Assembly (NCBI GenBank): GCA_016713225.1
Contig: JADJPO010000001.1
Span: 1,240,001 to 1,304,000, forward strand
Direction: 5' to 3'
DNA: 64,000 nt
Source: Kineosporiaceae bacterium
Lineage (GTDB): Bacteria > Actinomycetota > Actinomycetes > Actinomycetales > Kineosporiaceae
The notes beneath the pieces are model-generated. The model ran no database searches. It was not told the DNA's origin and saw nothing but the letters and a program-made list of their open reading frames with translations. This document shows, in pieces, positions 1 to 10,473 of this stretch. Made by a program: the position numbers and the translations under genes. Within the stretch, counting starts at the first letter, position 1; every line of letters begins with the position of its first letter.

Positions 1-197
1 AGCGGTATCTCGATCAGGGAGGGATCATGCGGCGGGTGTCCGGAGGGCTGCAACGAGGTCCATGGGTGCGTGGTCCTCCTGGGCATCGGTGAAGTCGGGA
101 TGTCGCCCGGTCGTGACGACCGGGCTGCCTTCGGGCGGGCTGCGAGTTGCACGTTCGGAGCACGCGGCGGGCGGGGCGCTAGGATCTCTGCAGGCTG

Positions 198-1904
<1,707 letters not shown>

Positions 1905-2463
1905 GTCACGCTCCTTCACGATGTAGTGGGATTTCGCGTCCACCAGTCCTGTCTGAAGCAGGCGGATGCGGATGGCTCGTCTGGTCACACCGAACCGGCG
2001 GGCCAGCACCGAGGCGTCGTGGATGCCCGAGCGCCAGGCGGCGCGCAGCCAGCGGCGAGGTACTAGCAGGCAGCCCGCGAAGTAGTCGGCTGCCTGTTCG
2101 CGCAGCTCCGCGGCGTCCTTGGCGTAGACGATCGTCTCCAGCGGGTGATCAAGGATGTGTTTCAGCTCGTGTGCCAGGCTCCAGCGCTGTCTCCCGATCC
2201 GGGTTGCGCCGTTGATGATGATCAGCCAACGTCCCCGGCTCCATTGCGTGGCGGCCGATGCGTTGCAGCGGGAGGCTGCCGCGTCCGGTTGGAATCGTTC
2301 GACCTGCAGGTGGGGCAGGCTGGCGATCAGGTCCTCAGGTACCGGCGGCCCGCTCACTTCCAGCCATCGCAGCAACGCCTCAGCCTGAGCTTCGGCCGCA
2401 TCGAGCGCCTCGGCCTTCGACAGGCGGCGCAGCGGCACCAAGTCCCGGATGGCTGCGAGTGCG

Positions 2464-2865
2464 CTACGCATCCGCGTTCTCCGCATCCCCATCGGTCTTG
2501 GCGGGGTGGTACTTGTCGTTGATCAGATCGAAGTGCGCCTGGAGCTGCTGGATCGCCTCGTCGGGCAGGTTGTACTTCGTGCGCAGGTACGGCACGAAGC
2601 CCGGCAGTCCGTGGGGATCGACGAAGCCAGCTTCGGAGTAGAGGTCGGCCACCTCGATATCGAGCGCCCGCGCGATCTTGTACAGCTGTCGGGCGGTTGG
2701 TGCTCCGACAAGTCCCTTCTCGATGCGCGAGATGTACGAGAAATCCACGCCCGCCTTGGCCGCCAATCCACGCATGGACAGGTTGCGCGCAGACCGAAGT
2801 TGTTGCACGTAGGCACCGAGTCTGACGACCTCGTCATTCACGGGTTGTAGGTTCTTTCTAGACAT
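2464..2865 (-). CDS. Xre/Cro-family transcriptional repressor (ImmR-like)
   Basis: DNA-binding regulator of the element. A helix-turn-helix (LRSARNLSMRGLAAKAG, then FSYISRIEKG) occupies the first 60 residues and an acidic C-terminal part follows. Start ATG 2865 is chosen for the AAGGTGG six bases upstream; an in-frame ATG at 2937 would add 24 residues. It overlaps the ImmA-like gene, and by analogy with ImmR/ImmA it probably represses its own operon until the peptidase removes it. The leader upstream is A/T rich and has a perfect inverted repeat at 2951-2967. Confidence 0.87.
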   Translation of the reverse strand: MSRKNLQPVNDEVVRLGAYVQQLRSARNLSMRGLAAKAGVDFSYISRIEKGLVGAPTARQLYKIARALDIEVADLYSEAGFVDPHGLPGFVPYLRTKYNLPDEAIQQLQAHFDLINDKYHPAKTDGDAENADA

Positions 2866-2950
2866 TATTGACCACCTTGATAATTCCTCCGGTCCATTCT
2901 TCATCGATTCTATAAGGAATTGTTGCCCTGGTTCCACACCATTCTTCCTA

Positions 2951-2967
2951 AAGGACAGGCTGTCCTT
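2951..2967. promoter_or_regulatory. Candidate operator of the element repressor
   Basis: AAGGACAG-G-CTGTCCTT is a perfect 8-base inverted repeat with a one-base spacer, about 85 bases upstream of the xre start in an A/T-rich leader. A related AGGAATT/AATTCCT pair lies closer to the gene (2882-2921). The size and symmetry suit an Xre dimer. Assignment to this repressor is inference. Confidence 0.5.
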
Positions 2968-3012
2968 ATCTGGTTAAATTGGAGCATCTGATATTGACTT
3001 TGATTGTTGGGT

Positions 3013-3054
3013 GAGTGCGGGAGGGGAAGCGGTGTCGCTCTCCCTCCCGCACTC
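3013..3054 (-). terminator. Hairpin terminator downstream of the RHH-like gene
   Basis: GAGTGCGGGAGGG pairs perfectly with CCCTCCCGCACTC (13 bp). A second small stem AGCG-GTGT-CGCT lies inside the loop. It starts 17 bases after the stop of the leftward gene ending at 3071. No clear U-run follows on the minus strand, as is common in actinobacteria. Confidence 0.65.
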
Positions 3055-3070
3055 GGCGCGCGGCCCGATA

Positions 3071-3391
3071 TCAGGTCGTGCTGGTGCGGCGGCTTCGCCC
3101 GCGCGGCTCTGTGCCTGCGGCATCGCTCGCCGTTGCCGGGCCCGCATCAGGAGCCTGCAGTGCCGCTCGCTTCATCGCGGCCTCCTGCTCCATCTCGGCC
3201 AGGGCTTTGGTGGCCTGGGCTGCCAGGTCGCCTCCGGCCCGCTTGACCTCGATGAGTGCCAGGACCGCCTGGCGGAGGGTGTCATTGAGCGACAGTTCCT
3301 CCAGCGCGGCGATGAGCACCAGTTGCGCGTGCTCCTCGTCGGGCAACCGGACGGCGATGGTCTTGTAGCCGCGTCCGCTTGGTTCGGACAT
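3071..3391 (-). CDS. Small ribbon-helix-helix-like protein
   Basis: The N-terminal segment YKTIAVRLPDEEHAQLVLIAAL followed by LNDTLRQAVLALIEVK has the strand-helix-helix pattern of CopG/Arc proteins. A charged, Ala-rich C-terminus follows. Start ATG 3391 has AGGAGG four bases upstream; longer in-frame starts have no such site. It lies at the downstream end of the leftward element operon, after the methyltransferase. It may be an accessory DNA-binding protein for transfer or for plasmid-like regulation. That role is inferred from fold and context only. Confidence 0.6.
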   Translation of the reverse strand: MSEPSGRGYKTIAVRLPDEEHAQLVLIAALEELSLNDTLRQAVLALIEVKRAGGDLAAQATKALAEMEQEAAMKRAALQAPDAGPATASDAAGTEPRGRSRRTSTT

Positions 3392-3472
3392 CGGACCTCC
3401 TCGGTGGGATTGCAGCCGGCCACCCGGATGGGTGACGCGTTCGGCTGCAGACCGTCGATGAAGCACGGAGCA

Positions 3473-4478
3473 TCATGCCGCCGCCGCGACGGGTGGACCG
3501 TCGTCCCTGCCCAGGCCCAGCCGCTGCGCGGCCAGCTGCACGTAGACCGGATTCAGCTCGATGCCGACCCAGTCCCGGCCCAGCTCCTGAGCGACGAGAC
3601 CGACTGTGCCGGAACCGAAGAACGGATCGAGCACCACGCCGGGCCGGGGATCAACGGCCAGCTCACAATGCGGACCGGCTGTGGCCAACTGGAGCGATCG
3701 ATCGGGGCCACAGGGCAGGCCACAGTGGCTGCACACCCAGCGTGGGCAGGTGGCCAGGATGGGACGGCGCACGAGCGCGGGCGGGAAGGTTGCGAAGTGC
3801 GCGCCCGGGTATCCGCTCGTCGCCAGGCTCCACACATCGCCCGGGTTCTTGCCCAATGGGTGTCCGGCGCGTCCCTCGGCTTTCATGGTCGCCAGGCCGC
3901 CCCGGCTGGCGGCCAGCGGCCCGGACCAGCCGCCAGCTGCCTGTTTGTCGGTGCCGTTGCGCTTCGCCGCCCTTTCCCGCGAAGCGCTGCGATGCGCGCG
4001 CTCGCGGCGTTCCAGGTCGAAGTGGTAGCTGGGGAGCGGCGCGACAGGCATCGCCTCCACGTCAAGGCCAACCGGTCGCGTACCGAGGTCGGCATGGCGT
4101 TCGTCTTCGCCCGATGAGCCTTGTTACGAACGAGCCAGCCGACCACGGCCAACTGCACGAGCAGCCGTTCGGGTGCGGCAGCGGACCCTCCCCTGGCCGG
4201 GGCCTACCGCTAACGATCCCGGGGAAACTGTCGCCGAGGTTGAGCCACAGCGCCCCAGTTGGTTTGAGTACCCGGGCGGCCGCTCGTAGCGCGACCGTCA
4301 GGGCGGCCGCCCACGCCTCAACCGTCGCCTCCAGGCCAAGCTGCCCAGCCGTGCCGTAGTCGCGCAGGGCGAAGTAGGGCGGGGAGGTCACGACACAGTC
4401 GACCGATGAATCCGGCAGTTCGGCGAGCCGGGTGAGGGCGTCGCCGGTGAGGATCTGGTTGCGGGCCAAGTGCTTCAT
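3473..4478 (-). CDS. DNA (cytosine-N4/adenine-N6) methyltransferase, two frame breaks
   Basis: Beta-class site-specific DNA methyltransferase. The catalytic TSPPY motif comes first (about residue 32), with WLNLGDS next, then a central LVRNK...TNAMPTSVRDR segment, and last the SAM-binding DPFFGSGTVGLVA and the ending GIELNPVYV. These blocks fall in three different frames. Restoring one G near 4168 (cccgaacgg) and one G near 4054 (tggaggcg) gives a single protein of the usual length. Both losses are in homopolymers. Start ATG 4478 directly follows the TAG of the Replic_Relax gene. It may protect the element from host restriction. Confidence 0.8.
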
Positions 4479-5270
4479 CTAGGCGGCCCCCTGCTTGAGC
4501 CGCGCGGTCGCCTCGGACTGGAGCGCCACGACGAAGAGCTGACGCGCCTCCACAGGCAGCTTCGAGATAGCCGACCGCAGTTGGGCCACCCGCGCCTCGT
4601 CGGGTGCCAGCCACAGCACGAGTGGGAACAGGCCCGTGCGCACCTGCTCACTGCCGCTCAGCCAGTACCGGCGGTAGACCTGGCACTTGCGGGCCACCAC
4701 CACCGGCGCCTCGGTACCCATGTCGATCTCGACGAACCAGTGATCGGTGTAGCCGTGGGTCCGCACGATGAGATGGGCGTCGGGCTTGATCACGTTCGGC
4801 TGCAATGGTCCCGGGATCGGCCGCCAGCAGAGGGGCTCCCCGGTGAAGCTCATCAACTCAAGATCGGTCTGTCGGGTCGCCGTCGTGAGCGCGACGTACA
4901 GATCGGTCACGGCCAACGTGTGCGCCAGAAACGCCTTCCCCCGACCCCACGGCCGCACCCCACGCGCTCCGGCGTCGATCCCGGCCAACCGGGCCCCCGC
5001 CACGTCCAGGCCGTACACGCGGCCCTTCGACCCCGCCTGGGCCCCGCCGACGCTACCGGGAATCGTCGCCAGGACACGCTTGCCAGCCAATGCGGTCAGC
5101 GATGCCCGAGCCCGACGGGTTGAAACTCCCGCGTAGTGCAGTGTCTGCAGCTGCTGACTGCTCCCCAGACGGACACTCCGCAGTGTGCGGATCACGTCCC
5201 AGTCCCGCTCCGTCAGGCTGAGTCGTAGCTTGTGCACGTAGGCGGCGGTGACGTAAGTGGATGAACTCAT
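4479..5270 (-). CDS. Replication-relaxation (Replic_Relax) family protein
   Basis: 263 residues with the pattern of Replic_Relax proteins. An N-terminal winged-helix (LTERDWDVIRTLRSVRLGSSQQLQTLHY) comes first, then HTLAVTDLYVAL, and a nuclease-like core with PDAHLIV and WFVEIDMGTE. These proteins are found on actinobacterial and other Gram-positive mobile elements and are thought to act in plasmid replication or relaxation. The exact chemistry is not established. Start ATG 5270 has GGAGG seven bases upstream. It lies between the coupling ATPase and the methyltransferase in the same operon. Confidence 0.85.
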   Translation of the reverse strand: MSSSTYVTAAYVHKLRLSLTERDWDVIRTLRSVRLGSSQQLQTLHYAGVSTRRARASLTALAGKRVLATIPGSVGGAQAGSKGRVYGLDVAGARLAGIDAGARGVRPWGRGKAFLAHTLAVTDLYVALTTATRQTDLELMSFTGEPLCWRPIPGPLQPNVIKPDAHLIVRTHGYTDHWFVEIDMGTEAPVVVARKCQVYRRYWLSGSEQVRTGLFPLVLWLAPDEARVAQLRSAISKLPVEARQLFVVALQSEATARLKQGAA

Positions 5271-5397
5271 GACGTCACCTCCGGAGAACGGTATGAAGTC
5301 ATTTGCAGATCTGCTGGCGAATCCGCCTCTGGCCTGGGGTTTCGTCTCCTCGTTCGTGACGCGAGTGGAACAGCGAGCGGACTAGCGATGGACTGGC

Positions 5398-7686
5398 TCA
5401 TGATCGGCCTCCTTCGCGCCCAAGCGGCTTCGATTTGGCGATGGCAGCAGGGCTGTTGCGGTGCCGGGCGTTGATCGCCGCCTCGACCTGGCTCCGGTCC
5501 GCTCCGTAGTAACTGCGCGATCGCAACCGCGTCGTTTTGGCTTGACCGGTCTCCGGAGGCGGTGGCAGCGTCACAGCCGTAGCGGGCGGTGCCACCCGAG
5601 CTCCCGTGGCCAGCGTCGTCACCACCTCGTACCGACCGAGTGCCTGAAGGTCCGTTGCCTTCACCTGCGGAGCCAACTCCCGGGCCAGCACCCCAGCGTC
5701 GTGCGCGGCCACCTGGAAGATGACCCGGCTCCGGGCGTTCGCCAGCACGGCCTCACGCACACTCGTGGGGAGCTGGCCGAGGTGCTGGTGCGCCAGTGTC
5801 AGTCCGAGTCCCAGCCCGCGGGCCTGAGCCAGAATCGTCTCGACGCCTGAGGGCAGGTGCAGGTAGTCCTGAAACTCGTCTATGTAGGCGAACGTCGTCG
5901 GCCGCTCTGAGGCCGGCAGCACCGCCCGCTTCTGTACCGCCTGCCACAGCCGCGTCACGACGAGGGACCCGAGTAGGGCCGCCGCCTCCTCGCCCAGCAA
6001 CCCCTTCGACAGCGGCACCAGCACGATGGCCCGCTCTGCGAGCGCACGGTCGAAGTCGAATACCGGCTCGGCCTGTCCGATGATGTTGCGCAGCCGCTTG
6101 CGCAGCAGGAAGGTGCGCAGCTTGTTCATGACGGGACCAATCGCGTTCGTCCGTTCCGCGTCACTCAGCGCGTCGAACCAGGCCCAGAATGGTCCCAACG
6201 CCACCGGATCATTGATCCGCCCAACGAGCGGCCAGCGGAAGCTCGGGTCCGTCAGTAACAGCGGCACCTCGGCCAGCGTCATCCCGGCACACCGACGAGC
6301 GTCAGGAGCGCCGCCCGGAGGATGTCGTCCGTTCGCGGGCCCCAGGAGTCCTTGTACAAGTCGTGGAAGATGCTGACGATCTGGTCGACGACCAATTCCA
6401 GTGAGTCGTCGGGACGAGCGAGCAGGTTGAGTCCGACGGGTCGCTCCTCGTCGGCCGGGTCCAGTACAACCACGTCGCCGGTTCGCTCCGGCGGCACCCG
6501 GTCGAGCACGTCCCGGACGAGATCGCCCTTGGGATCGACGACGACGACCCCGCGCCCGGCCACCATGTCCTGGCAGATGAGTCCCAACAAGAGCGTCGAC
6601 TTACCAGCGCCCGTCGGCCCAATGACGTGCAGGTGGCGCAGGCTATCCGGCAGCGACAAGGCCAGCGGCCGTTCGTGGCCGGGGAACGTCGACTGGGCGA
6701 CGACCCGCCCGTGACTGGGGATCTCCGAGATGGGGGCGAGCGCCGGTGTCCCGCCGACGGACAACCCCGGTAGCGCCACGTCGCTCATGGGCACACCAAG
6801 CAGTCCGGCGAGCTCGTCGGCATTGAGCAGCGCAGGCGTTGCGACGAGGGGCGTCAGATGCTGACGCATGGCCGCGACGACCCATCGGCTCAGCCACCAC
6901 GCCCGGTACAAGTGAGCACCGGGTGCATTGGCCGTGTGGAAGGCCGCCAACACCCTGCGCCCGCAGGACCCGGGCTCGTCCGTGCTCCCTGCCGACACCC
7001 CGACCCGGCCCGTCGCCATGAACACCGGCGCTGCATGCTTGCGCCGCCAGTCCGCCACCGCTGCCGCATCCATCGCTGGAGCCGCCATGGTCCGTTCGAA
7101 TAGCTGCGCGAGCAGGGGACGGCCTGCCCGGCTCCGGGCGGGCGTTGGTACAGGCACGCTCCCGGAGGGTCCAATGGGCTGCAGCACCCACTGCAAGTGG
7201 ACGCGCTCACCAGCCGCGAGCGGTTGGAGGCTCGACAACAGCGCCGCGGACACGCTCGGCTGACCCGTCCGCCAGCACCCGCCGGGCACCGGACTGTCCG
7301 AGTTGAGCGGCCTGCTGGACCTCGGGCGGCCGGTATCGCTCGTCCAGAGCCACCCGCGCCCCCGGAATCGCCGCCCGCAGCGCCGATAACACTGTGGCAG
7401 CGTGAATCTTGCGCATCAGCAGGTGATGGATGATCCCGTCGGCAGTGGCGGTCACCTCCCATCCGACCGCCCGGATCACGAATGGGCGCTGCCAGCGCCT
7501 GGCCACGATGCCCGCGGCTCCAGTCAGGAAGGCACTTACCTGCGCCGGGGTCACACCACGTGGAAATGTCACGGCGTAGGCCACCACTTCGTCGCTCCAC
7601 GCGCTGCGGCTACCGGCGCGCATCACCAGAACCACGCATACGAGCGCCACTGCGCCTAGCAGACTCAAGGTCAACCAGTCGTTCAT
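5398..7686 (-). CDS. VirD4/TraD-like conjugative coupling ATPase, two frame breaks
   Basis: DNA-pumping ATPase expected at the membrane. The first residues are one transmembrane helix (WLTLSLLGAVALVCVVLVM). Walker A GPTGAGKST and Walker B GVVVVDPKGD are followed by a second block with YIDEFQDYL and LTLAHQHLGQL, typical of TraD/VirD4 relatives. The coding frame breaks near 7276 (one extra G in gacgggtcag) and near 6281 (one G short in ccgggatg, giving an ATGA overlap). The second break lies between Walker B and the sensor block, where a natural gene split is unlikely. ATG 7686 overlaps the stop of the small upstream gene. It is the only recognisable transfer motor in the element. Confidence 0.83.
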
Positions 7687-7847
7687 AGATCCACCCCCTT
7701 CCCCGGTCCGCCGCCGCTGGGCTCTTCCGCCTTCGCCGCCTGTTCCTTGGCCTCCAATTCCCGCGCCAGCTCGATCAGCGCCAACACGAACAGTTGTATA
7801 TCCGGGTTCCTCTTGCGCACGCCACGCACTCGTATTTGTCTCGCCAT
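7683..7847 (-). CDS. Small 54-residue element protein upstream of the coupling ATPase
   Basis: A short protein with a basic N-terminus (MARQIRVRGVRKRNPDIQLF) and a helical middle (LALIELARELEAKEQAAKAEE). ATG 7847 has GAGGAGG five bases upstream. The stop overlaps the start of the coupling ATPase (ATGA), implying translational coupling. I do not recognise the family. A soluble accessory factor for the coupling protein is a guess from position. Confidence 0.6.
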   Translation of the reverse strand: MARQIRVRGVRKRNPDIQLFVLALIELARELEAKEQAAKAEEPSGGGPGKGVDL

Positions 7848-8037
7848 ACACCCCTCCTCAAAAGTTCAAGAAACGTGGAAACCCGGCAACGCTGATCCGC
7901 TTGTCGCTCGTGATTTCGAGGAACGCCAAGCCTCCACGTGCCATTAGTTATACGTTGCAGCTATGCAACAAATCATCAGGCGAAATGCAGGCGCGCCTGC
8001 CGGCCCGCTAACAATTACCTGGATGAATGACCAGGTG
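7848..8037. other. Non-coding stretch in the transfer module; candidate promoter or cis-transfer site
   Basis: 190 bases without a gene inside an otherwise packed operon. It contains a perfect 14-base palindrome (GCAGGCGCGCCTGC, 7987-8000), a hairpin ACCTGG-8 nt-CCAGGT (8017-8036) at the end of the upstream gene, and ACGTGGA/TCCACGT arms around 7874-7939. The hairpin may end the upstream transcript. The rest could hold the promoter for the coupling ATPase or a site acted on during transfer. Confidence 0.4.
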
Positions 8038-8778
8038 TCAGGTCCCGGAGCGGCTCTCGCGGCGCGTGCTCGTCATGGCCGCGCGCACCCGTGCTCCCGA
8101 GGCGGCCAGTTCGGCCTCCGCCAGCAGCCTCCGAATCGCGGGCTCCCCGGCACCGGGTCGCTCAGCCCTGGCCTGCTCCACGATGGCCGCAAGATCCGCG
8201 TCGGTCGCCCGTCGCCGCTTGGGCGGTGCCGAGCGTTGACTGCCTGCTGCAGGTCGCCGCTCGAACACTCCGGGCGGCGCGTCCAGGAAAGCCCGCACTT
8301 CTGGCTCAGCCAGCCCGGCCGGTCGCACCCCCGTATCCGTCAGATCCAGCGTGGTCGACGGTTGCCCGGCCAGGTGCCACAAGAGGGACGCTGCCCCGAG
8401 CACCGCCACTGGCAGGCATGACACCGCCGTCACCACCCACCACGGTGCCCGTGTCACCCCGGCCGCCGCTAGCAGGTGGTAGGCGATCTGCCCTGCCATC
8501 CCGATGACCAGGGCGGCTGCCGCCGATGCCCAGGCGTACCGCCGAGAGCGAAGCGGTAGGGGACGAGCCTGCGTGGCCACCGCCAGGGCGTAGACCGCGT
8601 AGGCCTCCACCCCGATCGGCAGCGTGATGGCCGTGTTCAGTGTCAGGCCGTCCCAGATGCCCGGCAATGGATGGACGATCCCGAACCCCGTCAGCGATCC
8701 CAGGCCCACCCAGCCCGACCAGGTCGCCGTCCCCGCCGACCCGCCGATGACCACGAGCGGCCAGCGTCGCCGCCTCAC
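8038..8778 (-). CDS. SpdB/DUF2637-like membrane protein
   Basis: 246 residues. Several hydrophobic helices lie in the first 150 residues (ITLPIGVEAYAVYALAVA, AAAALVIGMAGQIAYHLL, WWVVTAVSCLPVAVLGAASLLWHL). A charged, Arg/Ala-rich cytoplasmic tail follows. The segment GQIAYHLL...APWWVVTAVSCLPV matches the DUF2637/Spd proteins of actinobacterial plasmids, which act in intramycelial spread. ATG 8778 overlaps the stop of the small zinc protein. The function here is inferred from the family and from the transfer context. Confidence 0.72.
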   Translation of the reverse strand: MRRRRWPLVVIGGSAGTATWSGWVGLGSLTGFGIVHPLPGIWDGLTLNTAITLPIGVEAYAVYALAVATQARPLPLRSRRYAWASAAAALVIGMAGQIAYHLLAAAGVTRAPWWVVTAVSCLPVAVLGAASLLWHLAGQPSTTLDLTDTGVRPAGLAEPEVRAFLDAPPGVFERRPAAGSQRSAPPKRRRATDADLAAIVEQARAERPGAGEPAIRRLLAEAELAASGARVRAAMTSTRRESRSGT

Positions 8779-8903
8779 TCGTCATCCCAGAGATCGGGAA
8801 GGTCGGTGCTCCAGACACCGCAGTCCAGGCAGCGTTCGGAGCCGTCCGGGCCACCCGTTTCCTCAACGTTCGCGTGCTGGCAAGCCCTCGGATCGCGGGC
8901 CAC
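8775..8903 (-). CDS. Tiny zinc-finger-like protein
   Basis: 42 residues from GTG 8903, which follows the MT-A70 stop with GAGG just upstream. It contains ACQHANVEE and a CLDCGVW pair, a C-H...C-C arrangement that can bind one zinc ion. The C-terminus is acidic (DLPDLWDDE). The stop overlaps the next start (ATGA). Similar little CxxC proteins accompany actinobacterial integrative elements. The role is unknown. Confidence 0.62.
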   Translation of the reverse strand: MARDPRACQHANVEETGGPDGSERCLDCGVWSTDLPDLWDDE

Positions 8904-8905
8904 GG

Positions 8906-9436
8906 CTACCTCGCCGCCCGTCGGAGCGAAGACAGCTCGACGTCGCACTCGACCTCGTTGCCCCACACATCCCAGCCGGGCTGCTTGCGCCTGGCGAAGA
9001 GCTCGAGGTACGGCCCGGGCGAACAGCGCTCAATGATCGCGTACCGCTCCTCCGGCTTGTGGCTGTGATCCTGTAGCGGCCCGTAGCTCCAGGTGCCCTG
9101 GCCCTTGAACTGCACCCGAGCCTTGCCACGCACCCCGAGTAGCAGGTGCTCGGTCTGATTGCGCAGGTAGTTGCCGAGCCCGAATCGGGGCTTGATCCAC
9201 GTCAAACACGAGCGGTATGCGAACCCCCACGCCGCCATCACCTGGATCTGTTCGAAGATGTCGGCGTTCGTTACCCACAGCCACAGGTGCGCATCGTCTT
9301 CGGCCAAGTCGCCCACCGGCAGCCGGCAGATCGCATCCGTGCTCATTGTCGGGTAGTGCCGACCAGCTGTGCCGACGAGGTTCTTCGTGCCCCACGGCGG
9401 GTCCGCCAGGATCGTCCGGTAGCGCCGCTTGTTCAC
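8906..9436 (-). CDS. MT-A70 family adenine methyltransferase
   Basis: The catalytic motif ILADPPWG is near the N-terminus. LWLWVTNADIFEQ, YLRNQTEHLLLGVRG and PYLELFARR follow in the order expected for MT-A70 (N6-adenine) enzymes. GTG 9436 is chosen because it starts the conserved region and overlaps the upstream stop (GTGA). About 176 residues, a compact form common on phages and integrative elements. It could modify element DNA to evade restriction. The target sequence cannot be predicted. Confidence 0.88.
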   Translation of the reverse strand: MNKRRYRTILADPPWGTKNLVGTAGRHYPTMSTDAICRLPVGDLAEDDAHLWLWVTNADIFEQIQVMAAWGFAYRSCLTWIKPRFGLGNYLRNQTEHLLLGVRGKARVQFKGQGTWSYGPLQDHSHKPEERYAIIERCSPGPYLELFARRKQPGWDVWGNEVECDVELSSLRRAAR

Positions 9437-9600
9437 AGCTTCACGCCCTTGCCGAACAGCACGCGGATGACGATGACGAACACCAGGAGTCCGCCGATGA
9501 TGGGCATGGCCAGGCCGAGCCACTGCCACAGCGTTGGCAGGGCGATCCACGCCACCACCACCATCAGGAGGAGCTTCCCTAACGCGTCCAGGCCTCTCAT
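9433..9600 (-). CDS. Small membrane protein (55 residues)
   Basis: ATG 9600 to TGA 9433. There are two hydrophobic segments (LLLMVVVAWIALPTLW and MPIIGGLLVFVIVIRVLF) and a basic tail (GKGVKL). It overlaps the genes on both sides by four bases, so it is almost certainly translated in series with them. No family is recognised. A small membrane partner of the transfer machinery is plausible from context. Confidence 0.68.
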   Translation of the reverse strand: MRGLDALGKLLLMVVVAWIALPTLWQWLGLAMPIIGGLLVFVIVIRVLFGKGVKL

Positions 9601-9842
9601 CGGCCGCCCCGCAGGCTCCGGAGTCGTTGTTCTGCCTCAGCTTCCAGCTCACGCAGCTGCCGGAGCATCCCTTCAAACTCTGCGCGTTCCAGCTCGTCGC
9701 GGTCCATCTCCGCCAGGCTCTTGCGAGCAGTCGCCTTAGGCTCGCCCGAGTCGATCCAGGGAATCGCCGCCATCAAAGCCACTGTCAGTGCTCCAATCCC
9801 GGCGAGCACCCACAGCGCAACATGCATCACGGTGGCCAGCAT
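9597..9842 (-). CDS. Small membrane-anchored coiled-coil protein
   Basis: 81 residues. An N-terminal transmembrane helix (HVALWVLAGIGALTVALMAAI) is followed by a charged helical region (LAEMDRDELERAEFEGMLRQLRELEAEAEQRLRS) likely to form a coiled coil. Start 9842 lies directly after the upstream stop; an in-frame ATG at 9827 is also possible. The stop overlaps the next gene. No family is recognised. Confidence 0.7.
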   Translation of the reverse strand: MLATVMHVALWVLAGIGALTVALMAAIPWIDSGEPKATARKSLAEMDRDELERAEFEGMLRQLRELEAEAEQRLRSLRGGR

Positions 9843-10211
9843 TCAGCGCTCCCGTGTCATGTAGCGGGCGATGTGCTGCGCCGCCGCCATCGCGAACACC
9901 GTCTCGATCTCGCGGCATCCGTATTCCAGGTTGGGGTTGTGCCGGGCCGCATCCTCGATCCGTCGGTTCAGCCGTTGCAGACTCCCCAGCGCATGGTGAG
10001 TCAGCCGCTCCCCATTGGAGATGACCTGCTCGACGACGTGGGCTTCCTCCCGCTCGGCCGCATCCACCACCGCCCGAGTCACCGACCGATCCGCCTCGAT
10101 CCGGGCGAGCTGCTGACGTGTTCGCCAGTCGAGTTCCTGGCCATGGGGGTCGTACCGCGACAGCCCGGGCCCTCCCGTCCCACGCTGGTAGGACTGAATA
10201 TCCCGGCTCAT
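9843..10211 (-). CDS. Hypothetical helical element protein (122 residues)
   Basis: ATG 10211 overlaps the upstream TGA. The protein is hydrophilic, with a Gly-rich start (YQRGTGGPGLSRYDPHGQ) and long helices (RQQLARIEADRSVTRAVVDAAEREEAHVVEQV, then HALGSLQRLNRRIEDAAR). No signal or membrane segment is seen. It resembles no family I know. It is the second gene of the packed leftward operon of very small element genes. Confidence 0.65.
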   Translation of the reverse strand: MSRDIQSYQRGTGGPGLSRYDPHGQELDWRTRQQLARIEADRSVTRAVVDAAEREEAHVVEQVISNGERLTHHALGSLQRLNRRIEDAARHNPNLEYGCREIETVFAMAAAQHIARYMTRER

Positions 10212-10387
10212 AGATCGGCGCCGTCGTGAGCGTGCCGTTTGCGGCGTGGCCGGCAGTCCCGGCACAGCACCGGCACGTCCCAGTACTGACTCGCCCCGCC
10301 GCACTTGCGACAGACCAGCCCCGCATCGGCGACCTCCGTCCAAGTGCGGCGGCTCAGCCCCTCCACCGGCCTTCTCGAACCACTCAT
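10208..10387 (-). CDS. Small double-CxxC zinc-ribbon protein, first gene of the transfer operon
   Basis: 59 residues. LVCRKCGGASQYWDVPVLCRDC contains two CxxC pairs 15 residues apart, a classic zinc ribbon, followed by a very basic tail (RPRRKRHAH). ATG 10387 and TGA 10208 are clear, and the stop overlaps the next start. As the first gene after a divergent intergenic region it may be a regulator or a DNA-binding accessory of the operon. Confidence 0.66.
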   Translation of the reverse strand: MSGSRRPVEGLSRRTWTEVADAGLVCRKCGGASQYWDVPVLCRDCRPRRKRHAHDGADL

Positions 10388-10473
10388 CGTGAGCTCCTTC
10401 GGCAGCCGCCCCTAGATTCGGAGCGGGTTGCAGAGACCGTCTCAACGCTGATTCGCCCGCAGGAGGGTCTCGG

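Noticed and set aside
9030..9395. Alternative minus-strand frame inside the MT-A70 gene
   Set aside because: It lies within the conserved methyltransferase and has no independent support.
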